Positions 52,870 through 62,790 are shown, counted from the first letter of the stretch. The stretch: 64,000 bases of DNA from Pyropia yezoensis (GCA_009829735.1 CM020618.1:32030894-32094893), one strand, 5' to 3'. The notes: generated by a model not told the origin, from the sequence alone. A program made the numbers and translations.

Positions 52870-52979
52870 TTTACTTAGTTACCTAAGCTTAGCTCTACTT
52901 AGTTACCTAAGCTTGGTTCGACTTAGAAACCTAAGTCTGATTTGACTTAGAAACCTAAGTCTGCCGTAACCATGTCACA
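52870..52979 (-). repeat. Start of 3' LTR of element A (truncated by gap)
   Basis: On the minus strand the LTR begins TGTGACATGG just after the purine-rich AAGTAGGG. Its first 110 bases resemble, but are not identical to, the same edge of the LTR at 63180 (TGTCACATGG). Confidence 0.65.
52873..52968. repeat. Four tandem 24-bp hairpin repeats in the LTR
   Basis: Each unit begins ACTTAG and continues CCTAAG(T/C); in the last two, ACTTAG and CTAAGT are perfect inverted repeats around AAAC. Units start at 52873, 52897, 52921 and 52945. They lie at the U3 edge. Confidence 0.8.
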
Positions 52980-53001
52980 CCCTACTTAGTAGGTATAAGC
53001 C

Positions 53002-54041
53002 TCACCCCCCAACAGCCGAAGTCGGTGTCGGTTGGGTTGTTACAGTAGGCGTCGTCGCCCTCATGTAAGGCATGAGTAGTTGGCGGGGTATATTCGCCGC
53101 CTGTTCCCAGGTGGGTGAGTCGTATCCGACCCACATAACCTTGACGTACCAGGGTCCTGGTATGTCCGGGTCGGTGTGTCCGACCACGCTCTCTACTTGG
53201 TATGGAATCCCATCCGGTCCCACCGGGTCATCCGACCGGTGGGTTGTAAGAGCTTCATGTAGCAACCCAGCCGGTACCGGCTGAGGCTGTTCCGGCTTCG
53301 GAGCAGGTGTGACATCATTCATACTGATGCGTTGGATCTCCGTATCGGAGTGTAAGATAACAGAGTGGTCATCTCTGTGGAGGATCTGGTACGGTCCCTT
53401 GACCGGTTGCATAAGCTTGTTCCCTCGGAACTTCTGGTGTCTGATATAGACCCAGTCACCTGTTACCAGGGTTGCGTTGCGCACCCGTAGTCGGGCGTCG
53501 AAGTTCTTCTTATACCGAAGTTGTGTTCTGTCAAGGGCACCCTTGAGCTTAGGAATCATCCACGATAGCTTGGCCAACCAAGCTAGGTGGATGCGTTTCG
53601 GCGGGTCGGCCCTTCGGTGTATCATACCGAGTGCACCTGCCGGGTGGCAGCGTCAGGTTACCGACGCCTAGTGGCATGACCCACTCCAGCGGAGCAATGT
53701 TTGTGCTCCGATGTGGCCTGGCATTGTATGCCAGGGTGAGTACGGACAGAAGCCTGTCCCAAGTGTTCGTGTGCTCGGCCACGTAGCACTGTAGCATCTT
53801 TACGATGGTGCGGTTGAAACCGCTCCACCTGCCCGTTGGACTGCGGGTGGTAGTCGGATGCCCGACGTGGTTCGATGCCGAACATGCCCAGGACCTTAGT
53901 GCAGAATGCCGACGTAAGGTTTGCTCCGTTATCGGAGAGGAGTTGCTTCATGACTCCGTATGCACTGATCCAGTGGTCAACCACTGCGGTTCATGATCGG
54001 TGTATGCCGCATCATTCGGGATGGCTGCCGCTCTTGACAGC
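53002..54041 (-). pseudogene. Integrase core, C-terminal domain and chromodomain of element A (frameshifted)
   Basis: Continues the pol gene, but with frame changes near 54048, 53815 and 53605. Readable pieces include LLSDNGANLTS and DYHPQSNGQVERF (second Asp and Glu of the DDE integrase core), YNARPHRSTNIAPLEWVM, and the C-terminal segment WVYIRHQKFRGNKL. The last part (about 53050-53180) reads YQVESVV, then VKVMWVGYDSPTWEQAANIP, a chromodomain, which places the element among the chromoviruses. It ends at TGA 53002-53004. The homologous frame in element B is open where A is broken at 53605 and 53815. Confidence 0.8.
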
Positions 54042-57000
54042 TTAGTGAAGCGGGTCAGACATGACCAGGATGTACCTGTTCCCTTCTTCCGTTATCGGAA
54101 GTGGCCCGAGTATGTCGATAGCGACTTGCTCGTTGGGCCCATCAGGTGGGAATAGCTTCATGGCAGACGCCTGCCTATGTAGACTCATGCGGTTACGTGC
54201 ACAGGGGTGGCATCCCCTTACGTGGTCGACCACGTCGACGGCCATTGCTGGCCAGTAGAAGAACCTTCGCATTGCTGCGAACATACGTGAACCCCCCGGG
54301 TGTCCGGCTGTAGGGTTCTCATGTTCTCGTTCCATGACGGCTTGCCGTAAGGACACGGGAACCACGACTTGATGTCGTCCATCGGCGGGTGCCCGCCGGT
54401 ATATGAGTCCGTCTTCGTTCTCGGAGAAGATGCCGGCCGTACCGGCCAGGAGGTTAGCACGATGACGTCTACAGTCATCGTCGTTGGCCTGTGCCTCGGG
54501 GAAGTCCGCGAGGGTCAATGGGCACGCAAGGTGTGCCATGGTATGGTCAGCCATACCCTGGGTAGCATTACCCACCATGCACACCGGTACTACCGGGATG
54601 TCCTCGTCCACCGGGCGGGTATCCCCGCTCGGGGTGTCGAGTCGAGACAACGCGTCTCCGAGGTGGTGGGTTGACCCAGCCTTATACACCGTGCGGTAGT
54701 CGTGCTCGGCCATCTTCAGCCTCCATCGGGCTAGCCTCCCATGGCTATCGGAATCCTTGTCACCAAGGTTGAGGAGCCATCGTAGGGGTTCGTGGTCGGA
54801 CCTCACGATGAACCTGGAGCCCTCCAGGTATGGACGGAGCAGTTGCACTGCCCATATAACTCCGAGGCATTCACGCTCGGTGGCACTATAGTTCCGCTCA
54901 GCCGGGTTGAGTGTCCGGCTGAAGTACCCTACCGGACGTAGGTCCGGGATAACGTTATCGGTACCGATCAACGTCTCTCCCTGTAACAGGGTGCATCCCA
55001 CTTGTGTATCACACGCATCGACATCGATGACGAAGGTACCCCGTCTATGCGGTAACGCAAGGACGGGTGGGGCTAGTAGGGCTCGCTTCAGCGACTCGAA
55101 TGCCTCCTCTTCGCTAGGCGAAGGGGGTTGGAGTACCTTGGGTAAGGTACTGCTCGTAAGAACCGTTAACGGTTTAGCTATCCGAGCGAAGTCCTTGACG
55201 AACCGTCGGTATACATTGCACATTCCCAGGAAGCTCTTGAGCTGCGTCTGGGTGTTAGGGAACCGGGCATCCCGGAGTGCCCGGGTATTGGCTTCGAGTA
55301 CCCCTAGTTTACCAGGGGTTATCTGGTGGCCCAGATATTCGACCGTCTGTTGGAAGAAGGCGCACTTCTTCAGACGCAGGGTTACCCCGGCGTTCCTCAA
55401 GAGGGTGAGTACCTCGTCAACATGTTGTACATGGTCATCCATGTTACGCGAGAAGACGATGACGTCATCGAGGTACACTAGGCAGTTACGCCACTTCACC
55501 CCAGACAGTATGATGTCGATAGCCCGCTGGAATGTAGCGGGGGCGTTGGACAATCCGAAGGGCATCCTTAGGAACTCGTACACTCCACTGTGACAGACGA
55601 ATGCCGTCTTGGGGATATCCTCGTCCGCCACCGGGATCTGCCAGTATCCGGCATTGCAGTCGATGGTGGTAAACACCGTAGCCTCCCCCAGGGAGTCGAT
55701 GCATTCATCCATCCTTGGTAAAGGGTATGAGTCCTTCTTGGTAACCAAGTTGAGGCGTCGATAATCGATGCAAAACCGAGGGGTTTGATCCTTCTTCGGC
55801 ACAATAACGACTGGGGCACCCCATTCCGACATCGAAGGTCGGATCACCTTAGCTTCACTCATCCTCTTCACTTCTCCATCAACGATCTCTCGTTGCATAG
55901 GTCCCGCTCGGTGCGGTTGTGAGCGGGCGGGTCGTGCGCCTGGTACCAGGTCTATACGATGTTGGGTTGCCCCAATGGTCCCCAAGGCCCCGCCTGTCCA
56001 CATAACGTCATGCTTTCTTAGCATCCGTCGTACCCCTTCGGCTACCGAAGGGGGAAGGTGGTCGAGGTCAGCCTCGGCCAGTGCCTTCAAGGCCTCTTGG
56101 TCCTTTGGCGGCAGGTCCGCCGGAGCCGCCGATGGGTTAGGCTTCCCGTCATCGGGTTGCTGTCGCTCGGTGGTCTCGGCGACCGCCAGTACTTCAAGTG
56201 GTTCCACTTGACCTTCCTTATCAGGGGTAAGGATATCTCCTTCGTAGAGTTCGGCAATCCCGAGGATAGTTCCCTTCGGGAGGGTGACTGCCTTACGGCG
56301 GTAGTTCGCCATCACTAGGAGGGACGACCCTCCTGCTGGGAGGTCTATGAGACCGTTGGCCATGGTCAACCCATGGCGCTTGTACGTCCGTAGGTTGGAC
56401 TGGACTCTGCAGATGCCTGCGAGGTCGCAGTTAACCGGGAGGACTGTCTCTGACAACGGCTCAAAGCGAGTTCGCTTGGCCAACCGAAGTGTCTTCGGCT
56501 CGACGCTTGCGTACACCTCAGCCACGTTAACGTGGCTTCCTTGTAGCGTCAGGTCCCTGACGATAGCCGTGTGTCCTCGCTTCGTCCCTTCGGCTTCTTG
56601 AAGCTCGACGGTCCTCCGGCCTGGCCGGATTGCATCAACGTGAACGTTGATGAAGGTGCACCCCAGTATGCAGGGCACCGATAGCGTTTCACATACCAGG
56701 AAGTCAACTTCCGTGGTGAGATCCCCGATGGTAACCTGCAGCGACATCGCTGCGGTCGTACGAATGAGTCGACCATTCGCGTCCTTGATGGTGGGTCCCC
56801 GAGTCACTCTGACTCGTGGAAGCCACTTGTCCGGGAGGGTATCCTTCCGGATAAGGTTGGGTCCAGCCCCTGTGTCCAGTACAGGGTAGTACGATCGTGT
56901 CGACTGGGGGTCAACCCCCAGGGTGGCTGATACCTTGAAGTTCTCCAAGGTAAACAACACATGTCCTACACCGATATCCGGTGTAGCTCGGGCATCCTGA

Positions 57001-57212
57001 ACAGGGCCCTTGTCTGGTTCAACGTGACGGGGCTTCCCGTCCTCTCCTCCCAACCTCGGAGGTTGGTCATCAATCCCCTGACGCCGTGTCGTCGGGGCCG
57101 GAAGGTGTACCCGGGGGTTGATGCGGCGTCGGCTCAACCGCGCTCTCCGTGGGGCTTTCCCCGCGGTACTCCGGGGTGGCTTGCTTGGGTGACCCCAGCG
57201 CCCCTCGGTCAT
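54042..57212 (-). CDS. pol: Ty3/Gypsy pol: protease, reverse transcriptase, RNase H, N-terminal integrase
   Basis: 1056 residues open from ATG 57212, ending early in the integrase at a frameshift. The aspartic protease motif VLDTGAGPN is at residues 112-119. The RT has KVIRPSMSEWGAPVVIVPKK, FTTIDCNAGYWQIPV, MPFGLSNAPATFQ and YLDDVIVFSR (D582, D583). RNase H has FVIDVDACDTQVG and SDHEPLRWLL. The integrase zinc-binding HHCC (HENPTAGHPG...GCHPCARN) and first catalytic Asp (QVAIDILGPLP, D1033) precede the break. Pol makes cDNA from the element RNA inside virus-like particles. Its ATG is 8 nt after the gag stop, in a different frame. Confidence 0.88.
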   Translation of the reverse strand: MTEGRWGHPSKPPRSTAGKAPRRARLSRRRINPRVHLPAPTTRRQGIDDQPPRLGGEDGKPRHVEPDKGPVQDARATPDIGVGHVLFTLENFKVSATLGVDPQSTRSYYPVLDTGAGPNLIRKDTLPDKWLPRVRVTRGPTIKDANGRLIRTTAAMSLQVTIGDLTTEVDFLVCETLSVPCILGCTFINVHVDAIRPGRRTVELQEAEGTKRGHTAIVRDLTLQGSHVNVAEVYASVEPKTLRLAKRTRFEPLSETVLPVNCDLAGICRVQSNLRTYKRHGLTMANGLIDLPAGGSSLLVMANYRRKAVTLPKGTILGIAELYEGDILTPDKEGQVEPLEVLAVAETTERQQPDDGKPNPSAAPADLPPKDQEALKALAEADLDHLPPSVAEGVRRMLRKHDVMWTGGALGTIGATQHRIDLVPGARPARSQPHRAGPMQREIVDGEVKRMSEAKVIRPSMSEWGAPVVIVPKKDQTPRFCIDYRRLNLVTKKDSYPLPRMDECIDSLGEATVFTTIDCNAGYWQIPVADEDIPKTAFVCHSGVYEFLRMPFGLSNAPATFQRAIDIILSGVKWRNCLVYLDDVIVFSRNMDDHVQHVDEVLTLLRNAGVTLRLKKCAFFQQTVEYLGHQITPGKLGVLEANTRALRDARFPNTQTQLKSFLGMCNVYRRFVKDFARIAKPLTVLTSSTLPKVLQPPSPSEEEAFESLKRALLAPPVLALPHRRGTFVIDVDACDTQVGCTLLQGETLIGTDNVIPDLRPVGYFSRTLNPAERNYSATERECLGVIWAVQLLRPYLEGSRFIVRSDHEPLRWLLNLGDKDSDSHGRLARWRLKMAEHDYRTVYKAGSTHHLGDALSRLDTPSGDTRPVDEDIPVVPVCMVGNATQGMADHTMAHLACPLTLADFPEAQANDDDCRRHRANLLAGTAGIFSENEDGLIYRRAPADGRHQVVVPVSLRQAVMEREHENPTAGHPGGSRMFAAMRRFFYWPAMAVDVVDHVRGCHPCARNRMSLHRQASAMKLFPPDGPNEQVAIDILGPLPITEEGNRYILVMSDPLH

Positions 57213-57220
57213 CCTTCCTC

Positions 57221-59410
57221 TTACTCGTTTCCCGCCCTTGGTAGGGTGCTGTCCGCCGGGACATCCGGCTGAGGAGGTGCCCCCTCGACGGCCAGTACTC
57301 CACCTGGAGCTGGCTGCCTACCCGGTGCGGGTCCGGGTGCTCGGGGGGGATACCCCCCGGTGGATGCCTTGCGTTGCGCCGCTGCCCGCCGAGACTCCTC
57401 GGGGATGAGTGGGCAGGAAGACACCCAGTGCTGGGGATCCCCACACAACATACATCCGGACGTGCCGGTCCCCCCTTGAGGTCGCATCGGGGTAGCCCCG
57501 TAGCTACGGTTGCCTCCCTCGGGCGCCCGAGTGCCTGCTCCCTGGTAGGCCTTGGGTCCTTGGGTCAACCGGAACATGGACTCCCCCAACCGGTTGGGTC
57601 GGCCCACAATCTGCGGGGGTGCCTCCGTGCGCACCGCCCATGTTGGCAAGGGTTGGTGAGGGTTACCCGTCACCGGGGAGTACCCCGTAGTCCGCACATA
57701 CGGGACGCGCCGTCCCGTTCCTTCGTTGACCTGGAACTGGGTTCCAGCCGGGGCGATGTACGCTACCGTACCATGTTCATCAATCACCGGCGTCGCCGGT
57801 AGCAACAGGTGGCCCTGTTGGTCGACTAGAGGGTCACCCTCACCAATAGGGGTATGTTCGGTCGCCACCAGTACTGGTGCGGCCTTACGTTCCACCTTCT
57901 CTTGCCTCGGTACCGGGGTAAGACTGGGCTTGCCTCCCTCACCCTTGGGCTTCGGGGCCAAGGCACACTCCGGGTGTAGAACCCGGTAGGCGTCCCCTAG
58001 GGACTTGCACATATGCATCAGTCGACTGAAGTTCGTCCGTGCCGTGTTGGCGCCCCGTGCGGATATCCGCACGTAGTTGGGTACTCCTGCGAACAGGATG
58101 GCCCGTAGCTCCCCTTCTCCGAGGAGCTTCCCCAGCTCGTAGTCGAGCTCTTGGATCCGGCGTCCAAACATCTCCTCATCCTCCCAGGACTGGGCGGTGG
58201 CAGTGCGAAGGGCCCGATAGTGGTCCTCGCACTTGTCCTCACTGAGGTAGCTGCTCAGCAGCTCCTTCAATATCCCACGGTAATCCATGGGGGTGGCCGC
58301 GACCCTCATTCCCGGCATCGGGGATGCCTGGCGAAGAATGCCTCGCACCCGTTCATCAACAAAGAACGGGAGGATCTCCAGGGCCAGCCCCTCGTTAACG
58401 AGCGCCTTGTCTGCGGCTGCCTTGAAGCTAGTCAAGAAGCCGATGACTGCCAACGGGCGTCCGTTCGGCCCCCCGAACATAGGGACTCCCTTCATAAGGG
58501 TCTGCATAGAGCGGATCGCCCGATGCGACGTATTACGCATCGATTCCGATACGGTGGTAGAGCGGTCCTCCAAACGATAACGTTCCGGAGTAAGAACCGA
58601 CCGGAAGACCTCGTTGACGATCTCCGTGTCAGCGTCCTGGATATCCAGTCGCTTAGCCAGTTGATGAGCGAACTCATCGGACTCCATCCGCTTCAGTAGG
58701 CTCGCAGTTACCTGCGCGGTCATAGCTTCCACCACTGAAGATGGTACTTCAGGCGTCGGCACCTCGGGAACCCGAGTTGCCGGGCCTCCTTCGTCGTGGG
58801 GGTACTGCGAGAGGGTACCCCCTCCCCCAATAACCGACTCTCCCCCGGCGTACGTATCTGCCGGGTCGTGTCCGCGGAGTCCGCTTCGGGTGCTCCGAGC
58901 GTATCGCTCCGTGTGACTCCGTTCCAACTCTGCCGACGAGTCGGACCCATACCCCATTGTGTCCGGGGGTTGTCCAGGAGTAGCAACCCCGGGATTGACC
59001 CTGGTGGACTCCGAAAGTAGTCCGGCCGGTTCGAACCGTACCGGTGTGGGAGGAACACGACGGGGTCCCGTCGTGTGCCGTGTTGACATCAACACTGCCA
59101 TTGCGTCCTCCGTCCGATCTTGACGGGCGTCGAGCCCGGAAAACCGGGCCTCGATGCGGGCCAATGATGCCATCAGGGAATCCCCTGGTGAAGGAGGCGG
59201 CGGAGTGAGGTCGGTCGACGACAGTTGAGGCGGGCCCCCGCCTCCTGCCGTCCGAGCCGTGCCAAACGTCGATCCGGCACCGGAAAGCATTGGCGTCTCA
59301 ATGTTATCGATCGGGTTCCCGATCCCGGTTCCCGTAGTCACCTCCGGGGTCGGCGTCGACGCCGATCCGTCATCTTGAACGTTCCCCGTCTCTTGGGTAG
59401 ACATGGTCAC
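57221..59410 (-). CDS. gag: Ty3/Gypsy gag (capsid and nucleocapsid)
   Basis: 729 residues, intact. The N-terminal third is Pro/Ser/Thr-rich. The middle (FLTSFKAAADKALVNEGLAL, then SWEDEEMFGRRIQELDYELG) has the helical capsid character of Ty3/Gypsy gag. Near the C terminus is a single zinc knuckle C-x2-C-x4-H-x4-C (CMLCGDPQHWVSSC, residues 653-666) for RNA binding. Start: ATG at 59410 (MTMSTQETG); a second Met two codons later is an alternative. A leader of about 200 bases separates it from the primer-binding site. Confidence 0.82.
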   Translation of the reverse strand: MTMSTQETGNVQDDGSASTPTPEVTTGTGIGNPIDNIETPMLSGAGSTFGTARTAGGGGPPQLSSTDLTPPPPSPGDSLMASLARIEARFSGLDARQDRTEDAMAVLMSTRHTTGPRRVPPTPVRFEPAGLLSESTRVNPGVATPGQPPDTMGYGSDSSAELERSHTERYARSTRSGLRGHDPADTYAGGESVIGGGGTLSQYPHDEGGPATRVPEVPTPEVPSSVVEAMTAQVTASLLKRMESDEFAHQLAKRLDIQDADTEIVNEVFRSVLTPERYRLEDRSTTVSESMRNTSHRAIRSMQTLMKGVPMFGGPNGRPLAVIGFLTSFKAAADKALVNEGLALEILPFFVDERVRGILRQASPMPGMRVAATPMDYRGILKELLSSYLSEDKCEDHYRALRTATAQSWEDEEMFGRRIQELDYELGKLLGEGELRAILFAGVPNYVRISARGANTARTNFSRLMHMCKSLGDAYRVLHPECALAPKPKGEGGKPSLTPVPRQEKVERKAAPVLVATEHTPIGEGDPLVDQQGHLLLPATPVIDEHGTVAYIAPAGTQFQVNEGTGRRVPYVRTTGYSPVTGNPHQPLPTWAVRTEAPPQIVGRPNRLGESMFRLTQGPKAYQGAGTRAPEGGNRSYGATPMRPQGGTGTSGCMLCGDPQHWVSSCPLIPEESRRAAAQRKASTGGYPPRAPGPAPGRQPAPGGVLAVEGAPPQPDVPADSTLPRAGNE

Positions 59411-59610
59411 AATCAGTCAACCGACGCAACGACCACCACGAATAAGAGAGCGAGGGGGTGGATTGGGGAGAGTAACAGTAGGTCACAGTCACAGGTAAAA
59501 GCTCTACACAATCGATCAGGTCGCAACACCACGAGTACAAGAAAAGGACCGGATCCCTATCCGTGTGCCAGGGCCGAAGACGGCGTCACCACAAGGGTGA
59601 CGGAAACCCG

Positions 59611-59628
59611 TCCCCTGCTGCTCCACCA
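59611..59628 (-). other. Primer-binding site of element A
   Basis: On the minus strand TGGTGGAGCAGCAGGGGA starts one base after the LTR end. Its complement ends in CTCCACCA, i.e. an acceptor strand plus discriminator A plus CCA. It does not match the common initiator-Met type site (TGGTAGCAGAG or TGGTATCAGAG). The primer tRNA is not identified. Confidence 0.65.
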
Positions 59629-59788
59629 ATGTAGCACAATAGGAATCCGTCGCACGTCCACTCTCAGGGAACACTCACCAAGGGGGATCGGCACCAACGT
59701 CACCGGGAGGCCAAGGTTGCTGTCCTTGGAGCGCAAGCCACGGGACCAAGATGGGAGCCCAAATGGGAGGGGTTTGTTGTTCTACCTT

Positions 59789-59814
59789 GGCCGGCGGTGG
59801 ATTCGCCGCCGGCC
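59789..59814. repeat. Perfect 9-bp stem hairpin near LTR end
   Basis: GGCCGGCGG and CCGCCGGCC flank an 8-base loop. It lies just downstream (minus strand) of the TATA-like box, so it may be at the start of the R region. Confidence 0.6.
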
Positions 59815-59820
59815 CCCTCG

Positions 59821-59827
59821 TTATAAA
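59821..59827 (-). promoter_or_regulatory. TATA-like box of the LTR
   Basis: TTTATAA on the minus strand, about 190 bases before the LTR end. It fits a transcription start near 59790-59800 and an R-U5 of about 160 bases. Confidence 0.45.
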
Positions 59828-60420
59828 CCCTCGGAGACACTACTAACTACCCTCCACCCCAAGATGCAAGTCCCTCTGGTCATACGTAACTTATAGATAC
59901 CGTGACCAGTACGGACTCTCAATTGAAAGTTAAGGATTAGAAGTAGCCCCCCTAATATTAGGGTCACAATACGGACAACCATATTGCTACAGGTACACGC
60001 ACGATCCGTTTTCCGGACCGTTAATTTCCCGATGCGGGTTTTTGTTCACGACCCCCCTTTCCGAGGGGTGGTGCCAGCGGATCCGCCACCAGGTGTCTGG
60101 TGGTAGGGGAGCCCCTCTCGTGTTACCGAGTGAATGGGGGCGGCCGCTCCCGCTTTTCGCGGGGGCGGTTTCGGGGTGAACCCCTCTTGGTTGCCCCGTA
60201 CGGGGGTGTGGCCCCGGCCCGCCCAGGTGCCTGGGTGGAGCGCGTTCGTAGCCTCGTGGAGCGCGGGTCGACCCGCGTGCCTGCGGCGCTTCTCGTGGCC
60301 GTTTGTGGTCATAAGCGCGGGTGCCCGCGCTTCCCTGGCTCGTCCCGGTTGTCCCACCGTACCGGGTCGTAGCCGTCGACGGCTTGTCTGACGGGCCGCC
60401 CCTGCTACCCTGGTTTCACC

Positions 60421-62088
60421 ATGTCGGACCCCCAGGTACCCGGGGGCGAGGACGACCTCCTGCTTGAGGAGGAGGAAGAGGTGATGGTGGACGACGTTCC
60501 CGTCTCTGCCACCGCCGCCGAGTGCTTCTTAGCGAGCTCGTCGGAGGACGAGGACGACCGGGTGACCGTTCGTGTGGCCCCGGAAGGCGCGCCGGGCGGG
60601 TTGTCGTCCGTGTGTAGCGGCACGACGGCTCCGTCGGGTGGCGGACAACCGCGTGCAGCGGTGGCCTCTACCGCTACTCCTCCGGCGGCCCGGATGGTCT
60701 CTGTCGCCGGTGCCGGCGCGGCTCTACCTCAAGACGGTGTCGCCGGCTTGGCAGATGGTAGTGGCGGCACCCCGGCCGGTTCGACGGGTCAAGACGGCGC
60801 GGGTGCCCGCCCGGTTGGTGTGTCCGCTGCGGCGGGTAGCGGGTCTACCCGTGCTGCCCCCGTGGTACCCTCGTCGGGCCCGGGTGGCGGCGATGCTTTG
60901 CCCGCGGTGCCGCGGACGCGTGATGGTCAAGAGTTATCTACCCCGATGGCAGTGGACTCCAGGAGCTACTCCGGGCGGGCGCCCGCCCTTCTTCTTCCTC
61001 CTCGGCCTCGTGCACCTTCGGCGCCGGCCCATCTGCCGGTGGGGCATCCCCCGGCGCCCCCGATTCTTCCTGGTCCTGCCCGGGTTGCTTCGTTGGGTGG
61101 CGGCGTCGCCGTGGCGGCAGGTCAACCCGCCATGTCGATGTCCGACTTGGTGGCTCGGGTTCGAGGCATGACTGTACAAGAGTCAATGGAGTCCGCTGGG
61201 CGGATGAGGGTGGACTTCCACCAATCGCGTCTCTCTGGAGGGACTTTCCGCCGCGTCAGGGTGGACCCGAGTTGGGGGCGGGAGTTGGTGCGGCTGGTCA
61301 ACCAGCCGAGCGCGGTGCGGGTGGAACACCATTGGATCCTGAGCCAGCCGGACGACCGGCATGCGCAGCTCTGGCGCACCCGGGTGGGACGGGGTGAGGT
61401 CTACCTCGACCCCGCCTTCGGGGTATGCGACCTGATTGCCCCCGCGTTGCCGCGGGAGGTTGACTACGCGGCTAGTGCTCGTGGAATTGCGGCGGCGGCG
61501 GAGCCGGTTGCGCTTGGGGAGACGGTGGGCGATACCGGTCGGTATCCCGACTTCGATTATTACCCGGGGGTATCCCCGTATCTGTCGTTGACGGCTCCCT
61601 ACCCGCCTATGGCGGGTTTGAAGTCGGCGTCGAGCTGGCGACGTAACCATGGTGTCATGGCGGATGCGTTCCGCACCGATATAACGTGTGCGTTGCAGAC
61701 CGGCAACGGTCGTGCGCCGGTAAACACTCCCGTGCGCCCGCCTCTGTGGCAGGAGGGGTGGGAGCCCGCCCCTGCTTTCCGGTTTGACACCGGCTCCTGT
61801 CTCCGATATTTCGGAAGTGTGTTGGCCTCCCGGCCGGTCCACCCGTTGCAGGGTACCTTCACCCTTGAGGTTACCCTCGGGCAGGCTTCCTCTTTCTTGC
61901 TGTCCGTCCGCCGGCAGGGGCGCCTGTTTCATCTTCCGACGGGTGTCCGTCGGCACATCGCGCAGTTGGGCGTGGACCTGATAGCCTCCAAGACCGGGTT
62001 GGCCCGGGAGTTCGAGGCCCTGCTGGCTGTTCACGATGCCGTGAACTGGGCTGGGGTGTTGGCCCTTCCCCCGTACCGGGACCCGTAG
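60421..62088 (+). CDS. Unrecognised 555-residue protein, antisense ORF inside the LTR
   Basis: ATG in good context (CACCATGT) opens MSDPQVPGGEDDLLLEEEEE, a strongly acidic N terminus. About 230 residues rich in Ala/Gly/Pro/Ser follow, then a compact-looking half from MSMSDLVARVRGMTVQESME with many aromatic residues (FDYYPGVSPYLSLTAPYPPM, RFDTGSCLRYFGSVL). No domain recognised. No zinc knuckle, DDE, RT or tyrosine-recombinase motif seen. It runs opposite to gag and pol. The next ORF starts 15 bases after its stop. It could be an antisense ORF of the retrotransposon or part of a nested element. Confidence 0.55.
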   Translation: MSDPQVPGGEDDLLLEEEEEVMVDDVPVSATAAECFLASSSEDEDDRVTVRVAPEGAPGGLSSVCSGTTAPSGGGQPRAAVASTATPPAARMVSVAGAGAALPQDGVAGLADGSGGTPAGSTGQDGAGARPVGVSAAAGSGSTRAAPVVPSSGPGGGDALPAVPRTRDGQELSTPMAVDSRSYSGRAPALLLPPRPRAPSAPAHLPVGHPPAPPILPGPARVASLGGGVAVAAGQPAMSMSDLVARVRGMTVQESMESAGRMRVDFHQSRLSGGTFRRVRVDPSWGRELVRLVNQPSAVRVEHHWILSQPDDRHAQLWRTRVGRGEVYLDPAFGVCDLIAPALPREVDYAASARGIAAAAEPVALGETVGDTGRYPDFDYYPGVSPYLSLTAPYPPMAGLKSASSWRRNHGVMADAFRTDITCALQTGNGRAPVNTPVRPPLWQEGWEPAPAFRFDTGSCLRYFGSVLASRPVHPLQGTFTLEVTLGQASSFLLSVRRQGRLFHLPTGVRRHIAQLGVDLIASKTGLAREFEALLAVHDAVNWAGVLALPPYRDP

Positions 62089-62103
62089 GCTGGGGCTTCC
62101 CCC

Positions 62104-62790
62104 TTGCCTAGTCACTCGTTGCATATCTGGCGTGCTCAGCCGGGTGAGCCCAATTGCCATGGGTGGGCGTCCACCGAGGCTGTTGCTGACCTGGGTATTC
62201 CCATGGTTATCCATGACCCTCTTCAGGTCCTTGCCCCGTGGTTCGGTAACCCGATACCGGCGGCGGTTGGCCGTCGTCCCCGAGAGTGGGGCTCTGCGGG
62301 TGGGGAGCGTGAGGTGTCCCGTCTTCGGGCGGAGCCCCGCCGGGGTTACGGTGGAGCCCCTTCGGTGGGGTCCTACCGGGCCTCATATCAGGCGCCACTG
62401 GCTCCGGTGGTGGCCGTGTCGGCTCCTGTGGCTCCTCTGGCTGCGTCAGTGTCACTTCCCGCCCCTGTCATGCGTGACGGGGGTCCCCGTCTCTGGTATG
62501 AGGGCGTTGACGCCCTTGTTGCCCGCGCAATGCGGGAGGGTCTCTCTGTTAGCTGGGGGGATATCCCCCCAGGTGCTGCGCTGGTTGGGTCAGCGCGTTG
62601 CTTCGGTGGTGTGCTTGACCGCCTCCAGACAGCTCTGGAGGACGTGGAGGCTGGCCGCAGCACCCTCGTCCAGCTATGCACCGAGGTAACTCGGGTGATT
62701 GACCGTCGTGAGATTGCCGACCGGTGGAGCACGGAGGTATACGCGCTTACGCGTGAGTGGCCTCCCTCGGGCAGTGGGTCTAGCCACTGA
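62104..62790 (+). CDS. Unrecognised 228-residue protein, second antisense ORF inside the LTR
   Basis: Begins MPSHSLHIWRAQPGEPN 15 bases after the stop of the preceding ORF. The C-terminal half looks helical (GVLDRLQTALEDVEAGRSTL, VTRVIDRREIADRWSTEVYA). No known motif. The close spacing suggests one transcript with the upstream ORF, or one gene split by a stop. The 390 bases after it (62791-63180) hold no gene and lead into the LTR edge. Confidence 0.5.
   Translation: MPSHSLHIWRAQPGEPNCHGWASTEAVADLGIPMVIHDPLQVLAPWFGNPIPAAVGRRPREWGSAGGEREVSRLRAEPRRGYGGAPSVGSYRASYQAPLAPVVAVSAPVAPLAASVSLPAPVMRDGGPRLWYEGVDALVARAMREGLSVSWGDIPPGAALVGSARCFGGVLDRLQTALEDVEAGRSTLVQLCTEVTRVIDRREIADRWSTEVYALTREWPPSGSGSSH

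Noticed and set aside
52370-52950. Coding frames running across the N gaps
   Set aside because: Frames bridging 500 N are artefacts of untranslated N and carry no evidence.
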